64,000 nt of DNA. Source: Pempheris klunzingeri. Taxonomy: Eukaryota > Chordata > Actinopteri > Acropomatiformes > Pempheridae. The notes beneath the pieces are model-generated. The model searched no databases. It saw nothing but the letters and a program-made list of their open reading frames with translations, and was not told the origin of the DNA. The DNA lies in NCBI RefSeq assembly GCF_042242105.1, contig NC_092019.1:13884328-13948327 (forward strand), in the 5' to 3' direction. Shown here one piece after another: positions 40,237 to 52,998 of the stretch. Every line of letters begins with the position of its first letter. Position 1 is the first letter of the stretch. The position numbers were made by a program, and so were the translations under genes.

Positions 40237-42018
40237 ATGAAAATTTGTAGCGGCTCTATTGATCGGTGGTCAGGACTACCAGTGGTACATGAGATTTTTT
40301 TGTCATTCAATATCTTCTTATTGTGTATATTCATTTGAGAACAAAAAGACAAACAAAACGTTTTTAGAGATTAGATTTAGAGATTGTTTTCATGATGTTT
40401 TCTATTTTTTGTATAATGTGGTATTGCAAGCTTCTAATCACATTACAATGTAAATGATATTATCACTGTGTAGCATATTGGTAGTAGCAGCTGTAATTCT
40501 AGTATATTTGCTAAATTAAAATGCATAAATTTTGTCATAATTTACACAAGTGCATTTATATTGGTGGAGGAAATGTAAAAACAGTTAACCAGATCAAATC
40601 AATGCAAGTCAATATCCCTGAGAATACCAAAGGCTAGAAATGAACCAGGTTTGTGTCCATATTTGATTAAAGGAAGACAATAGTTAATTTCCTGTGTTGA
40701 TGTTTTGAATGGGAGAGTGATGAATAACTTTTCTGAATGGTTTGTGATAAGCGCTTTATTAAATCTTGAAAAAAAAAATACCACAATGATGTTCAGTACA
40801 AATGTGAACAGCACAGCCACATGAGCTGATACTTACAGCGCTGCTGGATCTGTATGTTGAACGTCAACATAGTATTTGCATTCCTGTCTGCCAAGGAAAC
40901 TGCTCTTACGTCATATAATATAGTTATTTGCTTCGTAACTGTAACTCGCTATCTGTTACCTGCAAGGATGAAGAGTGATGTAGTGGTGCATGTGTCCTTT
41001 ATGTAACGTTTTTGCATGTCAACAGTGCATGTGGGTGTATGCGAGTAGTGGACTGTGCTTGAGTGCGTGAGGTTGCATGCATGTGCCCACTGACCATGCG
41101 CATGTGCGTGCATGTGTGTATTTTGAGTCATACGAGTTACACAGTTGTCCTTTTTGTGGTGTGGGTGGACAGTGATATTGTCCTCCCAGTGTCACGTGCT
41201 TTGGAATATGCTGGCTGCCTTTGTTGTCCCGCTGCCTGTTCTGCTTTTCTGGCACTTTCATACAATGGTGCACTTGAACACTGTGATGTTATTAAGCCTT
41301 TCAAACTACTACAGCTTGAATTCCAGCTCTCAGGAAAGACTAGCATCCTAATGTAGGATACATGGCACAAGATACATCATCGAGGAACAACAGCAAGGAC
41401 TGAGTGTAACATCAAAACAAAGGTGACGATTGAGCCTGCATTGACTTATGGGTGCTTTCATTTACTGTCTGTTCAAACCTGCATTTATAGCGCTATGCAA
41501 GGTATCAAGCTAATGCTATTTTCATTATTGACATATCTAAATAACTGACAAAATCTTACTGTTTAACATTTTTTCTGCTTAACAATCACTATCTAATCCT
41601 TTAGTAATTTTGGAAAAAACTAATTCAATGTGATTGATGTGAAGGAAATTAGGACGACTTACTAATACAGTGTTGCAAGAGGAGAGGAGAGGTTACAGCG
41701 GTTAACTGAGTTCAAAAGGACATGGCGTTTCAACTTTTAGTGCATAAAGTTGCTAGCTGTGAAAAGTAAATTGTGTATTTAATTAGTCACTATAATATTG
41801 CCAAATGTTATGTTTTAGTGCTGTCAGTAGTACAATATGTAAATAACCAGTACCAAATAAGTGGTCTACACATTCTTGTGGTCATCACTTGGATGTTTTT
41901 GAAGACACAAACATCTAAGTGATGCCACGTCCTAAAGTAGTAAACATTGTAGTATCAACCATGGGATGAGAGTGTGACAAGTTCAACAATTTTTTGACCT
42001 ACGATCCTACACTAGGCC
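40237..42018 (+). other. slc6a18 3' UTR and ferroportin-like upstream region
   Basis: About 1.8 kb without coding signal. The first few hundred bases should be slc6a18 3' UTR, ending near one of the ATTAAA variants (40,515 or 40,757). At 41,030–41,130 there is a GT/GC-rich stretch of TGCATGTG-type words. The four CAGTGN words here (near 41,022, 41,170, 41,186 and 41,667) lack the flanking pairing of an iron-responsive element. The ferroportin-like leader is probably at the right end, but its start is not marked. Confidence 0.5.
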
Positions 42019-45000
42019 ATGTCCCAGCAAGCAGATGCCTCGCAGCGAGGAGGGGTTGTGGTCGAGTTTGAGTCAGAGGACATCAGGGATGCGAGAACTA
42101 AAAAAGCTAGGAGTATACCAGGTGAACTCTCCTTTAAATCCAATTAGAATTTGTGCAATGTGTTTGTAGCATATAGAATGTGTGCTTATTCGCTTTTCAT
42201 GCATTTCCCTGTAAGGTTCAGCTCTAATCTACCTCAAGGGTCCCAAGTTTCTCATCTATGTCAGTGGAGCATTGTCAATGTGGGTAAGAATCATTTCCTG
42301 AAGGAACAGATTCCTAGAGAAATAGATAAGACATCGACACTTAAATAACCTGCAAGGTAGTCTTCTTACTGTAGACTGTGTGACAGCATACAGACAGCAC
42401 CTTGAAAAACAGCACATAATGATGACCTTCTATGTTGTGTTAAACAGGGTGACCGCATGTGGCACTTTGCAATCTCTGTGTTCCTGATTGAGCTGTATGG
42501 CCGTAACCTGCTGTTGACTGCGGTGTTTGGATTGGTAGTGGCTGGGTCAGTGCTCCTACTTGGGGCTTTGATTGGAGACTGGGTTGATCGGAATCCCAGG
42601 AATAAAGGTCTGCACAATAATTTCACACCACTTTTGAAAATTTTAGCATGCAGTACATCACAGAACAGTGATATATATCAGTGGATCTCAATCTTGGGCC
42701 CAGAAGTCTGCTGGTTTCCTATCCGACCAGGTGGTAAATTGCATTCCCTTGATGTCTGAAGTGTAAATCAGTCCCGATTTGATAGCTAGGCTCCACACCA
42801 GCAGGATTCAAGGCACAAGGTTCACAGCCACTGACTCATATCTGTAAAGGCTAGCATTCATTTTCTACAAAATATATCACCTACATTCTAAAAGTCTAAA
42901 ACTGTTTTTCTGTTCCCTATTTTAGTTGCACATGCATCTCTTTTCATTCAGAACATCTCAGTGACAGTATGTAGCATTGTGCTCATGTTGGTCTTCTTAT
43001 ATAAGCAAAGGATTGAACAGATCTGGGACGGATGGCTTACTGTGAGTAGACACTACATATTTGACTAATAATAACATTTCATAACTTGATAGCATGTTGA
43101 CCTGCAAACAGAATACTCACCATGATTATCACACAGAGGAGTTATTGCTGCTGTTGTTCCCTCTGTCCTGTGTCCCTGTTGTCTCTGCTTCTGAGCTTGT
43201 GGCTACTCTGTGCTGTCATAGTAACATGTTGCATCGCAAAACTCACACAAGGTGGTTTGTTATACGGTGGTGATCATCCTGGCAGATGTGGCAAACCTTG
43301 CAAGCACAGCACTGACCATTGCCATTCAGAGGGACTGGATTGTGGTTATCACAGGCTACAACCGAGGCCACCTAGCTGGTGAGGGGATTCATGCTCTGTT
43401 AATGCACATATCGGTTTGTATTCCATGTCAAACACTTGAACTACAGGGAACATCAGGTAATGATCCGTTTCTGTTCTTGCTGAAAGTCCCCTAGTGGAAG
43501 CGCATTAACCTCTGTGTCTTTGGTTCTAACAAAAGGAATGAATGCAACCATGAGGCGGATAGATCAGGTGACTAACATCCTGGCCCCACTAGCAGTGGGA
43601 CAGGTCATGACCCTGGCCTCCAATGTAGTTGGCTGTGGCTTCATCCTGGGCTGGAACCTTGTGTCTCTCATTGTGGAGTTCTTCTTCTTGTCACGAGTTT
43701 ACCGCATCGTCCCTGCCCTTTCAGTCAAACCACCACTGGTGGAGGAGGACCAAGTGTTTCTGCAAATGAGTGACAGGAGAGAGTCACAAGGTATGGATTG
43801 GATCAAACTTTTTTGAAGATTTCTGACTAACCCTGTATCCCTAGACTTTAACATTAAATAGTTAGAAGATTGACGGAAAATTAGGATTATGGAGTCCTAC
43901 ACATAAGGAGGGACCTTGTAGATATATATGAAAAATAATACATTTAAGAGATATGTTAGCAATGCTTGCTTGTAGTTTGCAACGAAGAGATGACACACAG
44001 CATCTATTATTATCTGCTAGTAATTATGCAATGCTTGCGGGTATCAATATTAGCATACTACAGTATAAATTAAAAATCACTTTCTACTCAGTCTCGATTA
44101 CCATTTACATTATAGTGGTTCCTCTTAAAAAGGTCAGTATAAAAGTGCAAATAAGGATCGAGCAGTAGACATCATTAAGGGTACTAATGTAGCGAGTTTT
44201 GTGCCAAAAGATGTTCATGTGGCTTCAGGGAATGACACTAAATAATTTGGCATTTCTTTAAAATAACATGAGAAGATTTTGTGTATCGTTTCATATTTTT
44301 GACATCATGGTCCTCCAGATTGTGATGGGTAGCATATGTTAGATTAAAAACAGCTGTAATTAGCCTGGAGCCATCGTCTGTGGCGGCCTTAATGAGCACT
44401 TTAAATTCATTTATTCTAGGCAATAGAGGACAATCGCATTAAAAGGTCCAATGGCATTATAGAGTAAACGATCAAGGTCCATAGGTTCACTGAAGCCCAT
44501 TATTTGAAGATACAATCCTCATTTTGTGTACAGGACAGAACCCTAATGCTAAAGTCTGCATGACATTAGCAGCCCACGTAGATTAGTGTGGATGTCTGTA
44601 TTTGACAGATAATGTGGACTATGTCATGACATGAAGTTGACAGGGTGCAGAGCAACAACTGAGGATTGGGCCTTTAATACTGATGAACATATGTGATGGA
44701 TGGCATTCCTCTTTCTTATCAGATGACCGTAATGTTGCACAACCTCAACCTCTGACAGAAGGTAACTGCAACACAAGCCTGCACCTCAAAGAAATCACCA
44801 ATCTGCCGCTGTGTTTCCGGAGGTTTCGCTGGCTGGTGAGCACCTGTAAGGATGGCTGGAGGGCCTACTATCGCCAGCCCGTCTTCCTGGCAGGAATGGG
44901 TCTTGCTTTCCTCTACACCACAGTCTTGGGCTTTGACTGCATCACCACTGGGTATGCCTATACTCAGGGCATAAGCGGCTCTCTCCTTAGTCTGCTGATG

Positions 45001-46189
45001 GGTGTGTCAGCTATCACAGGGCTAATGGGCACTGTGATGTTCACCAGACTCAGGAAGACATATGGCCTGGTTAACACAGGCATCATCTCAAGCTGCCTCC
45101 ACCTGGGCTGCTTGCTGCTGTGTGTGTGCTCTGTGTTTGCCCCTGGCAGCCCTATGGATCTTAGCTTGCTGATGCCCTACATTAACTCCAACTCCTCTAA
45201 TGAGCTCGGTGGGATGGCGAGCCAAAGGCAAAAACATACTTACCCTCTGAGGGGAGGCAGCAATCAGCCACTGCTACCCGACCGTTCCTCCATCCACTGG
45301 ACCAACAACACTGTGCTTTTTGACAACGTGCCCTCTGGTACAGCGCCAGAATCTTACATCTCCATTATCCTGCTGTTCTTGGGTGTCATCACAGCACGTA
45401 TTGGTGAGTAGACAGAGAAAGCTGACTGGTTTCAATGGACACCAATACTTGAATTATTAAGTGAGAAAGCTGTACAGCCTGGAACATACATTAGCATGGG
45501 TGAGATTATCAGCCAATATTAACTTATCATGACTACATTGCTTTCTATCTTTGGCAATAAATAATGTTTAAGGTCATTTAGGAAGTGGTGCCATTACCTG
45601 GTCTATCCACCAGAGAGCACTGTCAAAAACTCTTAATTCAGTACATACATTAGTGACATCTACAGTGTTTCTCTTTTATTTTTGGTATGTGAATTTTTCA
45701 TTGATACTCAACAGTAGAGTTGCAATGTCACAGTATTCTCATAGTTTAAGGATCCTCAAAAATATGTCAATGTCGGTATCAGCCTAAAAAAGTATAGGGT
45801 GAACTATCGTTAACTACTCTATTAGTTCAATTATTGTCCGAGAGGCTGAATAAATGACCTGCTGGTATGACTATTTGCAAGTTTAATGGCCAGAACAACA
45901 TTTCAACCCCATTGACATCTGTGTTTTAGGTCTTTGGTCCTTTGACCTGACAGTGACCCAGCTCCTGCAGGAGAACATCTGTGAGTCAGAGAGGGGTGTG
46001 GTAAACGGGGTACAGAGCTCTATGAATTACCTGATGGATCTGCTTCACTTCATCATGGTGATCTCCGCTCCACAGCCACATCACTTTGGCATCCTAGTTA
46101 TCATTTCTGTATTATTCATCACTACCGGGCACACTATGTACTTCCTGTATGCACACAAAGCCAAGAGAAAACGCCGCCTTGACACATAA
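42019..46189 (+). CDS. Ferroportin-like iron exporter (SLC40A1 paralogue or divergent orthologue)
   Basis: Ferroportins export Fe2+ through the basolateral membrane and are down-regulated by hepcidin. Exons 42019–42121, 42216–42283, 42448–42607, 42926–43041, 43252–43378, 43536–43790, 44723–45403 and 45930–46189 join in frame to 589 aa (human 571). The start MSQQADASQ lies a normal distance before TM1. Iron-site residues equivalent to human D39 and H43 (WGDRMWHF), C326 (GFDC) and H507 (DLLHF) are all present. Also kept are the positions of Q182 (RIDQ), S338 and Y501. The Y64 equivalent is Phe (LTAVFG). The TM6–TM7 cytosolic loop has about three Lys against about eight in human. The TM9–TM10 loop is longer, with two sequons (NSS, NNT), and the C-terminal tail is short, ending KRKRRLDT. 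Because it diverges widely in loops and termini it may be a second ferroportin rather than the main slc40a1. Confidence 0.9.
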
Positions 46190-47510
46190 TGAGCAGACAT
46201 GGCCAACACATCCAAGCATGAGATGCTTACCAGCACTGACTCCACTCTGCACCTGTGAAATGAATGTCTCCCTCCTGTTCTTTCAGCAATCTTATTGCAA
46301 CACTCCACAACCGACTTAGCCATTCATTTCAGCACAACACAGCAAGTGCCTGTCCCACCTAGGTTGTTTTCTTCCTGCGGGGCCATGTGCCTTAGCAGCA
46401 AACAAGAACTCAGGTGAAATAGAGTGGGAGACACGCTCTCCCTTCGTGTACATAAGTTGAGGTGGCTACAATAAATGCAGCAATGGTACCTCCAGGGGAA
46501 GTGTCCTAATCTAACATTCAACAGGACACAAATGTAACGGCTTAGGCACTGGGACATGCCTTTGCAAACCCTGAAGGATTACTGCAAGACTTTCATCAAA
46601 CAAGCCTGTTAACTTACATAGCTTTTTGGATGGGAGGAGGGATGGATGGAGAGATTTTTCTAACCTTCACTCAGCAAAGAACTGGTGTTGTGAGGAAAAC
46701 ATAACAGTGACACACGAACACACAAACAAGACGAGACAGTACTTCTACAAGTGGCATCGATGTTACTGATCCGTCCACTTGGAAATATTCCAGGATGTCC
46801 AAAAAGGAGCATAAAGGGAACTTGATGTGAGATTGCTTGATTAAAAAAAATGAGAAAGGCAGCCCCCCTTTAATGGACAGAAGTGAAAGGACAAAGTATT
46901 TCCTTCCCCTGGTTTGTTTCTCTGTGGATGAATCGAGCAAACATTTGCCTTTCTTCTATGCATGTAAACCTGGTTTATGGATTACAACAAAAACATTATC
47001 ACATCACGCCATGTACTTTAGTCATACTTCATACAAACTATTCTATTCTAATTGCTTGTGTACTTAGATAAATAAAAATAGTTTCCAAACTTTCTTTCCT
47101 TCCAATATAAGGTGTGATATTAATAGTTTTATAGATATCCGCGAGGAAAGCAATCTTCATTTTGTGACATGTTTGAAATCAGTGATAGCTATATGTTGAT
47201 AGCAAATGTCGATCACTGCTATTGGCAGTGTTGTATTACACTTTGCTTCATTCTTTTGTAGTTCTGATGAACTGAACATTACCTTACCTCAACTAAGAAC
47301 AAGAATACTGTTGGGAATATGACTTGGGAATTACTCTCAGCTACTGTATGTTTTCATATCTCCTTCATGTACAGTGGAAAAAACATCAAAGTTTAACCTT
47401 TTGTCATACAACCAGCAACACATCTGAATATATTTGTGTAATTTTCCTGTGAAATCTACGTATTGTATGTTGTCCTCATTTTTCAGACTGATACTTATGA
47501 TAATAAAGAT
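46190..47510 (+). other. Probable 3' UTR of the ferroportin-like gene
   Basis: No coding signal. AATAAA occurs at 47,071–47,076 and at 47,502–47,507, giving possible 3' UTRs of about 0.9 and 1.3 kb. No stem-loop with a CAGTGN iron-responsive loop was noticed. Short ORFs on both strands do not resemble known proteins. Confidence 0.5.
47071..47076 (+). terminator. Candidate polyadenylation signal of the ferroportin-like gene
   Basis: AATAAA in an AT-rich setting about 880 bp after the stop codon; a second AATAAA at 47,502 is an alternative. Confidence 0.5.
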
Positions 47511-49628
47511 GACTGAAGATGACCTTTGGCCTCAAGTCTTCTGATCGGAATAATCCACAAATATATGTAAAATAAAGTGCTACACGTGTTAGGCTAGATG
47601 AAATGCTACCAAATCATCTACGGTACATAGTATATACACTGCAAAATCTCATTCATGGCATTGTTAATCCATTTGGCCGTATTCACAGCCTGATACTCCA
47701 ATTCAACCTTCACAAGTTTAATGTTAGAGCTGGAATCATGCCAGCCAGCTGGTCCAAATCTGTCTGTCCCTCGTGGAGTCAGAAACTTACAGAATCCTTG
47801 GCTCACAGGGGAGTTATGAGATATTTTGCTGACAACCTCCTTTAATAACCCCTGTAGTCTACTAAATCTACTAGATATCTTGTAAAAGCTGAGCTATATC
47901 ATTGTGGTGTTAACAGCCTACATAATCAGTCAGAATCAAGCTGTAGCACCCTTAAAGTCTCCGTTGTTGCTGGGAGAAATACACATAATGTAGAGGGGGA
48001 GGCTGCAAGAAGGAGACATAAAACACTTACACAGCCAGAGGCCATGGGCAAATGTAATGGCTTTTTTTGGCCAGTAGAGGTCCACGTCACATTAAATGGT
48101 CATCACTATGCCAGTATATGAACGCTTTGGGCCTTTGTGCATTAAAACCATAGACATAAGACACAATACCCATACAGTATCTTTAGACTTAATCCTCAGA
48201 GTGATTATAGTACTGATAACTATTATCCAGAGGACGGCATACGAGTATGAAAGAATAATGCAAACACAAGAGGGAAAGCATATACAGCTGAATATCCACT
48301 CCAGCTATCCTCATCTGTAATGTCCATTATAGTATCCAGGTGCACCAGTAGTATTGATCAATAAAGAACATGAGTAGCCAAGAGGAAGCCAAGAACAATT
48401 GTTACCTGCAATGTTGCTACCATGAAAGCCATTATACTGGCTTACCACCACTACTACTACTTAGTAGTGTCAGCACTGTACATTTAGGTTTGTGTGGCAA
48501 TTGAAAGCCCCACACATTTTTAAATGTTGTTCTCATTCAATAATAATGATGATACTGACCACTAGTATCTGCCACCATTATGCTGTAAACCCCTATTCCA
48601 TCGCAGCCGTGACTTGTCACACCAAATAAAGGTTATAATACCTCCATCAAGATCACCAGCAGGATGTAGTGACCTTGGTAATGAACAGAAACCAGGAGTA
48701 GGCTGGTAAAGACAACTAGCCTGGAGCTGTCGTTGTGGGTGGCCATTTTCCTGGAAGCAGTAAACACTACTGCACACTCGATAAATATCAAGCTTGAAAA
48801 TTAATCAGTACAGGTCATCAGTCAATTCTTTTAGTCGTATGTTACTTTGCATAAGTATGAGTTTTGAAGTAAAAGGCATGCATAAATATACAAAGCATCG
48901 CAGGAAAAAAATAACTGAATTATCAAATAATTACTTTGATACTGTTAGAGGCCTCACATCTCTGGTGTTAGAGTCTGTGTTGATCCAACAAATATGTCAG
49001 GAAATAAAGCTACCCTGATGTAGCCCAACAGCATTTTATTGAATTTCACTGTGGGGATATGCTGCCAAGTTGAGGGTAAAAATGAGTGTCACTAGCCCTA
49101 AATTCACTGGGGCCAGTTGAGCCAAGCTCAGGTGGTTGGCCAAGTTGGGTGTTGAAGAGGCATATCTGCTAACATCTCATGCAGCTGCAATGCCAAAGAA
49201 AATAATTCAGATTAGCAGGGAGGTGTCCAACTCTCAACACAATGAAGTTAACTCTTTTCCAAGCCTTGATGATTAAGGGTTTTGAATATAGCTACTGCCT
49301 TAATCTGCCAACAACACCTTGTGCTTCACGTGTTATTTATATTCCTTAAATATCCTCACTATGATGGAGGAAGTCCCAAAAGTAGCATCCATATTGGTGT
49401 CATAGCCATAAACTTAACCTGTGCCCCCCACGGTACAAGCAGGAACACACAATGGAAACACAAACTCAAGTTCAAAACCAAAAAAGACCAAAACCAAGAA
49501 AAAAGTAAGCTAGCCAGCTACACTGCCATGCAACGATTTGTTCAGCCACATCAATCTGTAATGTTTGTGTGTGTGGCTAGAGTGAACCTTTTCATTGTTC
49601 ATTTCAGTGTCTGTTTTGTGTTTTATTT

Positions 49629-49648
49629 AGCTAGCTAGCTAGCTAGCG
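49629..49648. repeat. (TAGC)n short tandem repeat
   Basis: Five perfect copies of TAGC, followed to 49,700 by scattered GTTAGC, CTAGC and GCTAAC words on both strands, giving an inverted-repeat-rich patch. Confidence 0.8.
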
Positions 49649-51734
49649 TTAGCTTCTCGCCTAGCTACCTGTGTGGCTAACGCTACAAGCTAACTGACAC
49701 TAGAGTCACGGAGCTAATGGTTTCCACAAAAGCCAGAGCTGTTTGAAATGACTTACCAAGTTCGAATGACTTACCAGTGTTTTGGAGACATTAGCCGGTT
49801 CCTCAAATACTCGTCTATCCACGTTGGGAAAACTAATTCGTAAATTGAACAGTAAGAGGAGATTTTTAACATCTTTACGAAATGAAAACTGTGTTGAATG
49901 TTGTTTAGACAACGATGGCGTCCGGAAGTCACAGATGTGGTTGAACAACGTCACCAAAGCGTCGTCAATTTACTATTAGCCTCATGTCTATGTTGTATTT
50001 TCCATTATTACTTCTTGCTAATACGTGCATGTCAGTTCCCCCTAAAAACAGAGTTCTAATATACCAGGTTTAAAAATATATTTATATATATATTTAATGT
50101 AAATAGATGGAATCTTTTGTTATTCCAGCTGGATAGACTTTGAGGAAAAGGCAGCAAACAAGTGTTTTCAACGTTATAAGTGGTTTTTTTTTCCCAAGAG
50201 AAACAGATATCTCTCTTACACAAAGGTGTAGTGGACAGTATGATGCTGCTATGGTTCATAAATGTCCCTCTAAACCCACACCTGCACTCTATGGTCGCAC
50301 TGACATTTCTTATGCTAGAAAATACAGGTATCAAAAATAGAAATGAGACAGAGATTACAGAAATCATTCATTCGTTTCTGTTGTTAAGTATCTTCTTTAA
50401 TTAATTAAAAATAAAATAGATTGTGCAGCCTCTGAAATTTCAGTACTTCACTGGGTATCATTGTAGAAAGGGAATACTGCAACAAGCTCAAAAGAGTTTC
50501 ATCACGTTTTCTTTTGCAGCGCCGTAGGCCTACAGTAACAGTGTACCTCCCGTGGTTGTCATGGTAGTCCCTGGTTAAAGACAGCGGTATTAGAGCGAGC
50601 TCGCTAACAAGTCTGACTGTAGGCGCTCTCACTTTGCAATTCATTTACTTGAGAAACTGGGTCAGTGGTAGCATATTAAAGCTTGTGTTGTCCTCCTGGC
50701 TTTGTCTCACTAAGGAATGTTCAGAAGGAGGGAGCAGGAAGGAAGACAAGATTGTTTTTAGATATTCATGGCCAATAATATCCTTAGTTTCCTTCCCCTA
50801 GTGAAATGGTATAGAATAATATACTGTGTAAATATAGAAACATATACAGTGGCTACGTATACTTGTTGCTTGTAGGTTTGCTTTGTCTTTATTTTTGAAA
50901 GGTGCTATATAAATCATCATTATTACTATCTAAAAATGTTTCCTCTCTTAATCAGTAAAATCCTGTTATATGTATGTTAGCTGAGCATGATTTTAAGAAA
51001 ACTTAAGCTTAAATGAAATCCTTGAATTTGCAAATGAGGAAGAATGCCTTATGATTGCATTTTTAATATAAAGACCACAGCTACAATGAACAACTGCCAG
51101 TAAAGAGTTTAGGGATGAAATTATTTTCAGAAGTTATGTAAAAACAGGCTGATATTCACTTTGCAAGACATATACTATATATGAGGGCGATTGGCGTCTT
51201 CCCAATCAGTTACTTTGAAAGAATAAAGGAACATTGTGGAATGACGGGTCTCAACCTCACACGAAAAAGAAACACCACCTAGAGATGGGGGCCTTTCCTC
51301 ATTCTGCACTCTGCTGTATCAGCAGTTTGGTACAGCAGCACAATTGAATGGCTTCGCAAGGACCCAGTCAAGCATCACACTGCTGACAGAGGGGAAAAAG
51401 ATATATCGCTAATAGATTAAATGTTCATAGGAAGAATTAATGTCCTTGCTTTACCTTGGCCAATATATGTAGGATCACACTGGCCCGTCTGCTAAGCTAA
51501 GCTGAGCAACCGACAAGCTTAATTTAATTAGCAAAATGTCTGACAAGTCAGTGGTATTTGATAAATACAGACATTTAGATACAACAGTATGGGGACAAAA
51601 CTTTGCTCTACAGCACCACTACAGATTAAAAGCAGAAACTCCACAGAAAAGTTTTGAGGCTTTACTGTCACTTACGTAGAAAAAAAGCAAGTATTCAGGA
51701 TCATGTTTAATCATTCTTTCAAATAATTTTACTA

Positions 51735-52025
51735 TTAATTGATGTAGAGCTGACACAATGAAAAAGAAATCAACCATTTTGATAATCAATTAAATGTTTT
51801 CAAGCAAAAACATTTGAAGCTTTACTGCTTTTCTTTATGTTATGCAATAAAGTCCTTGTTTTTTCTAAGCAATGATGCAAAACCCAAAAAGTTTGATATC
51901 AACACCTTAGACTTTGAGAACCGTGATGGACATTGTCACAATTATCTGACATTTTAAAGACCAAATGATTAATTGATTAATTGAGAAATTCAGTTATTTC
52001 ATTAGAGATTAATAAGTAGATTGAG
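51735..52025. mobile_element. Teleost MITE copy, nearly full length
   Basis: The segment follows the family word order. It runs TTTTGATAATCAATTAAATG, GCAAAAACATTTGAAGC, TTTACTGCTTTTC, AAAACCCAAAAAGTTTGAT, then GTGATGGACATTGTCACAAT, CTGACATTTTAAAGACCAAA and TGATTAATTGATTAATTGAG. The tail is the AATCGATTAATCGA-like terminal motif of a widespread fish MITE. Boundaries are approximate, and the identification rests on memory of the family plus similarity to the copies near 8,300 and 57,400. Confidence 0.65.
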
Positions 52026-52150
52026 CTCTGAATCCATAAATCGTTTAGTCTAAAAAATGTCAGAACAGAGATTTTGAAAAATGATTATCATCATTATTTC
52101 CCAGCACAAGGTGATGACTTTGTCTTTGTCTAACACAGTCAAGAAGTCAC
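52026..52150. mobile_element. Partial MITE copy in opposite orientation
   Basis: Directly abutting the previous copy, the words AATCGTTTAGTCTAAAAAAT, GTCAGAACAGAGATTTTGAA and TTTCCCAGCACAAGGTGATG match the reverse complement of the same family. It is truncated after about 125 bp. The head-to-head arrangement suggests one insertion into or beside another. Confidence 0.55.
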
Positions 52151-52998
52151 ACAGTTTCACATTTTCAATTTACATTTATAATTGGTTGACTGCTTTTTTT
52201 AATCAAATTAATGACATGAGTTATGATTAATCACCTAAAGGATTTAACACCACCTGTTATTGGAAGACTATTGTGAGTTCTTATCATTCTGTCTGCTCCT
52301 CCAAACAATGCGCAGATAGAGACACACTGTACTGTTCTGTGTGATGAATATGTGGATCCAGTTGTGGAACGTTTGTATGCTTTTCCTCTAGGAGCTGCTT
52401 AAAGGTGACATTCATTAACTGTATTGTGTTCATTCTGACCAAAAACATTTAAGTATAGTCATAGTATTTGTGCCTGAGTGACCTTAAGCCTCGGCACACA
52501 CGTAATACATCTCCACCCCAACAAGTGTTTGACCTTCCAGTGTACTGCACCCTGCCCAGCCCTGAATCCAGAACTCTCTCCTGCTTTCGGGACATTTTGA
52601 AACTTCCTTTTTGGGGCTGTCTGGCTCACCAGATGTTTCCTGAACCCACCGTGTTCCTAACTCACTCCCCTCCCTTTTAGTGAAAGGCAAAGGGAAGGAC
52701 AGAGAGAGTGAAGCTGTCATTCACTCTCAGTCAAGCCTAGCTCAGAGAGACACCTGGAGTAAAACTGATGTGCTGATCTGCCACAGAGCTGAACAAGGCA
52801 AACAGCGACTGGGATTTACTTTGGCTGCAGTGACAAAAGACTGTAACTCACCTGGACGGCGCACGCAGTATCATCCACTGTACATACACTTATTTTGAGC
52901 TGCTCACCTACTCTTGTACATTTTTAAGAGTAGTGTGAGCTCACAGGCAGAACCCCAGCTTTTTTCTTGTTGGACAGCCAGAAGTTGGTGAGCCGGCG

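Larger units (their letters stand above)
47511..52977. other. Intergenic region between the ferroportin-like gene and rapgef5
   Basis: About 5.5 kb with no recognisable exon. It contains a GCTA-rich cluster at about 49,625–49,700 (five perfect copies of TAGC followed by GTTAGC and GCTAAC words), AT-rich simple sequence near 50,080–50,100, and two adjacent MITE relics in opposite orientation at 51,735–52,150. An upstream non-coding or first coding exon of rapgef5 could lie here but cannot be recognised. Confidence 0.5.

Noticed and set aside
41015-41680. CAGTGN words that could be iron-responsive element loops
   Set aside because: At each of the four sites the five bases on either side do not pair, so no IRE stem forms.
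43514-43535. Upstream extension of the ferroportin exon 6 reading frame
   Set aside because: The acceptor AAAAG at 43,535 gives the conserved [13 protein letters not shown] junction; the bases before it are intron.
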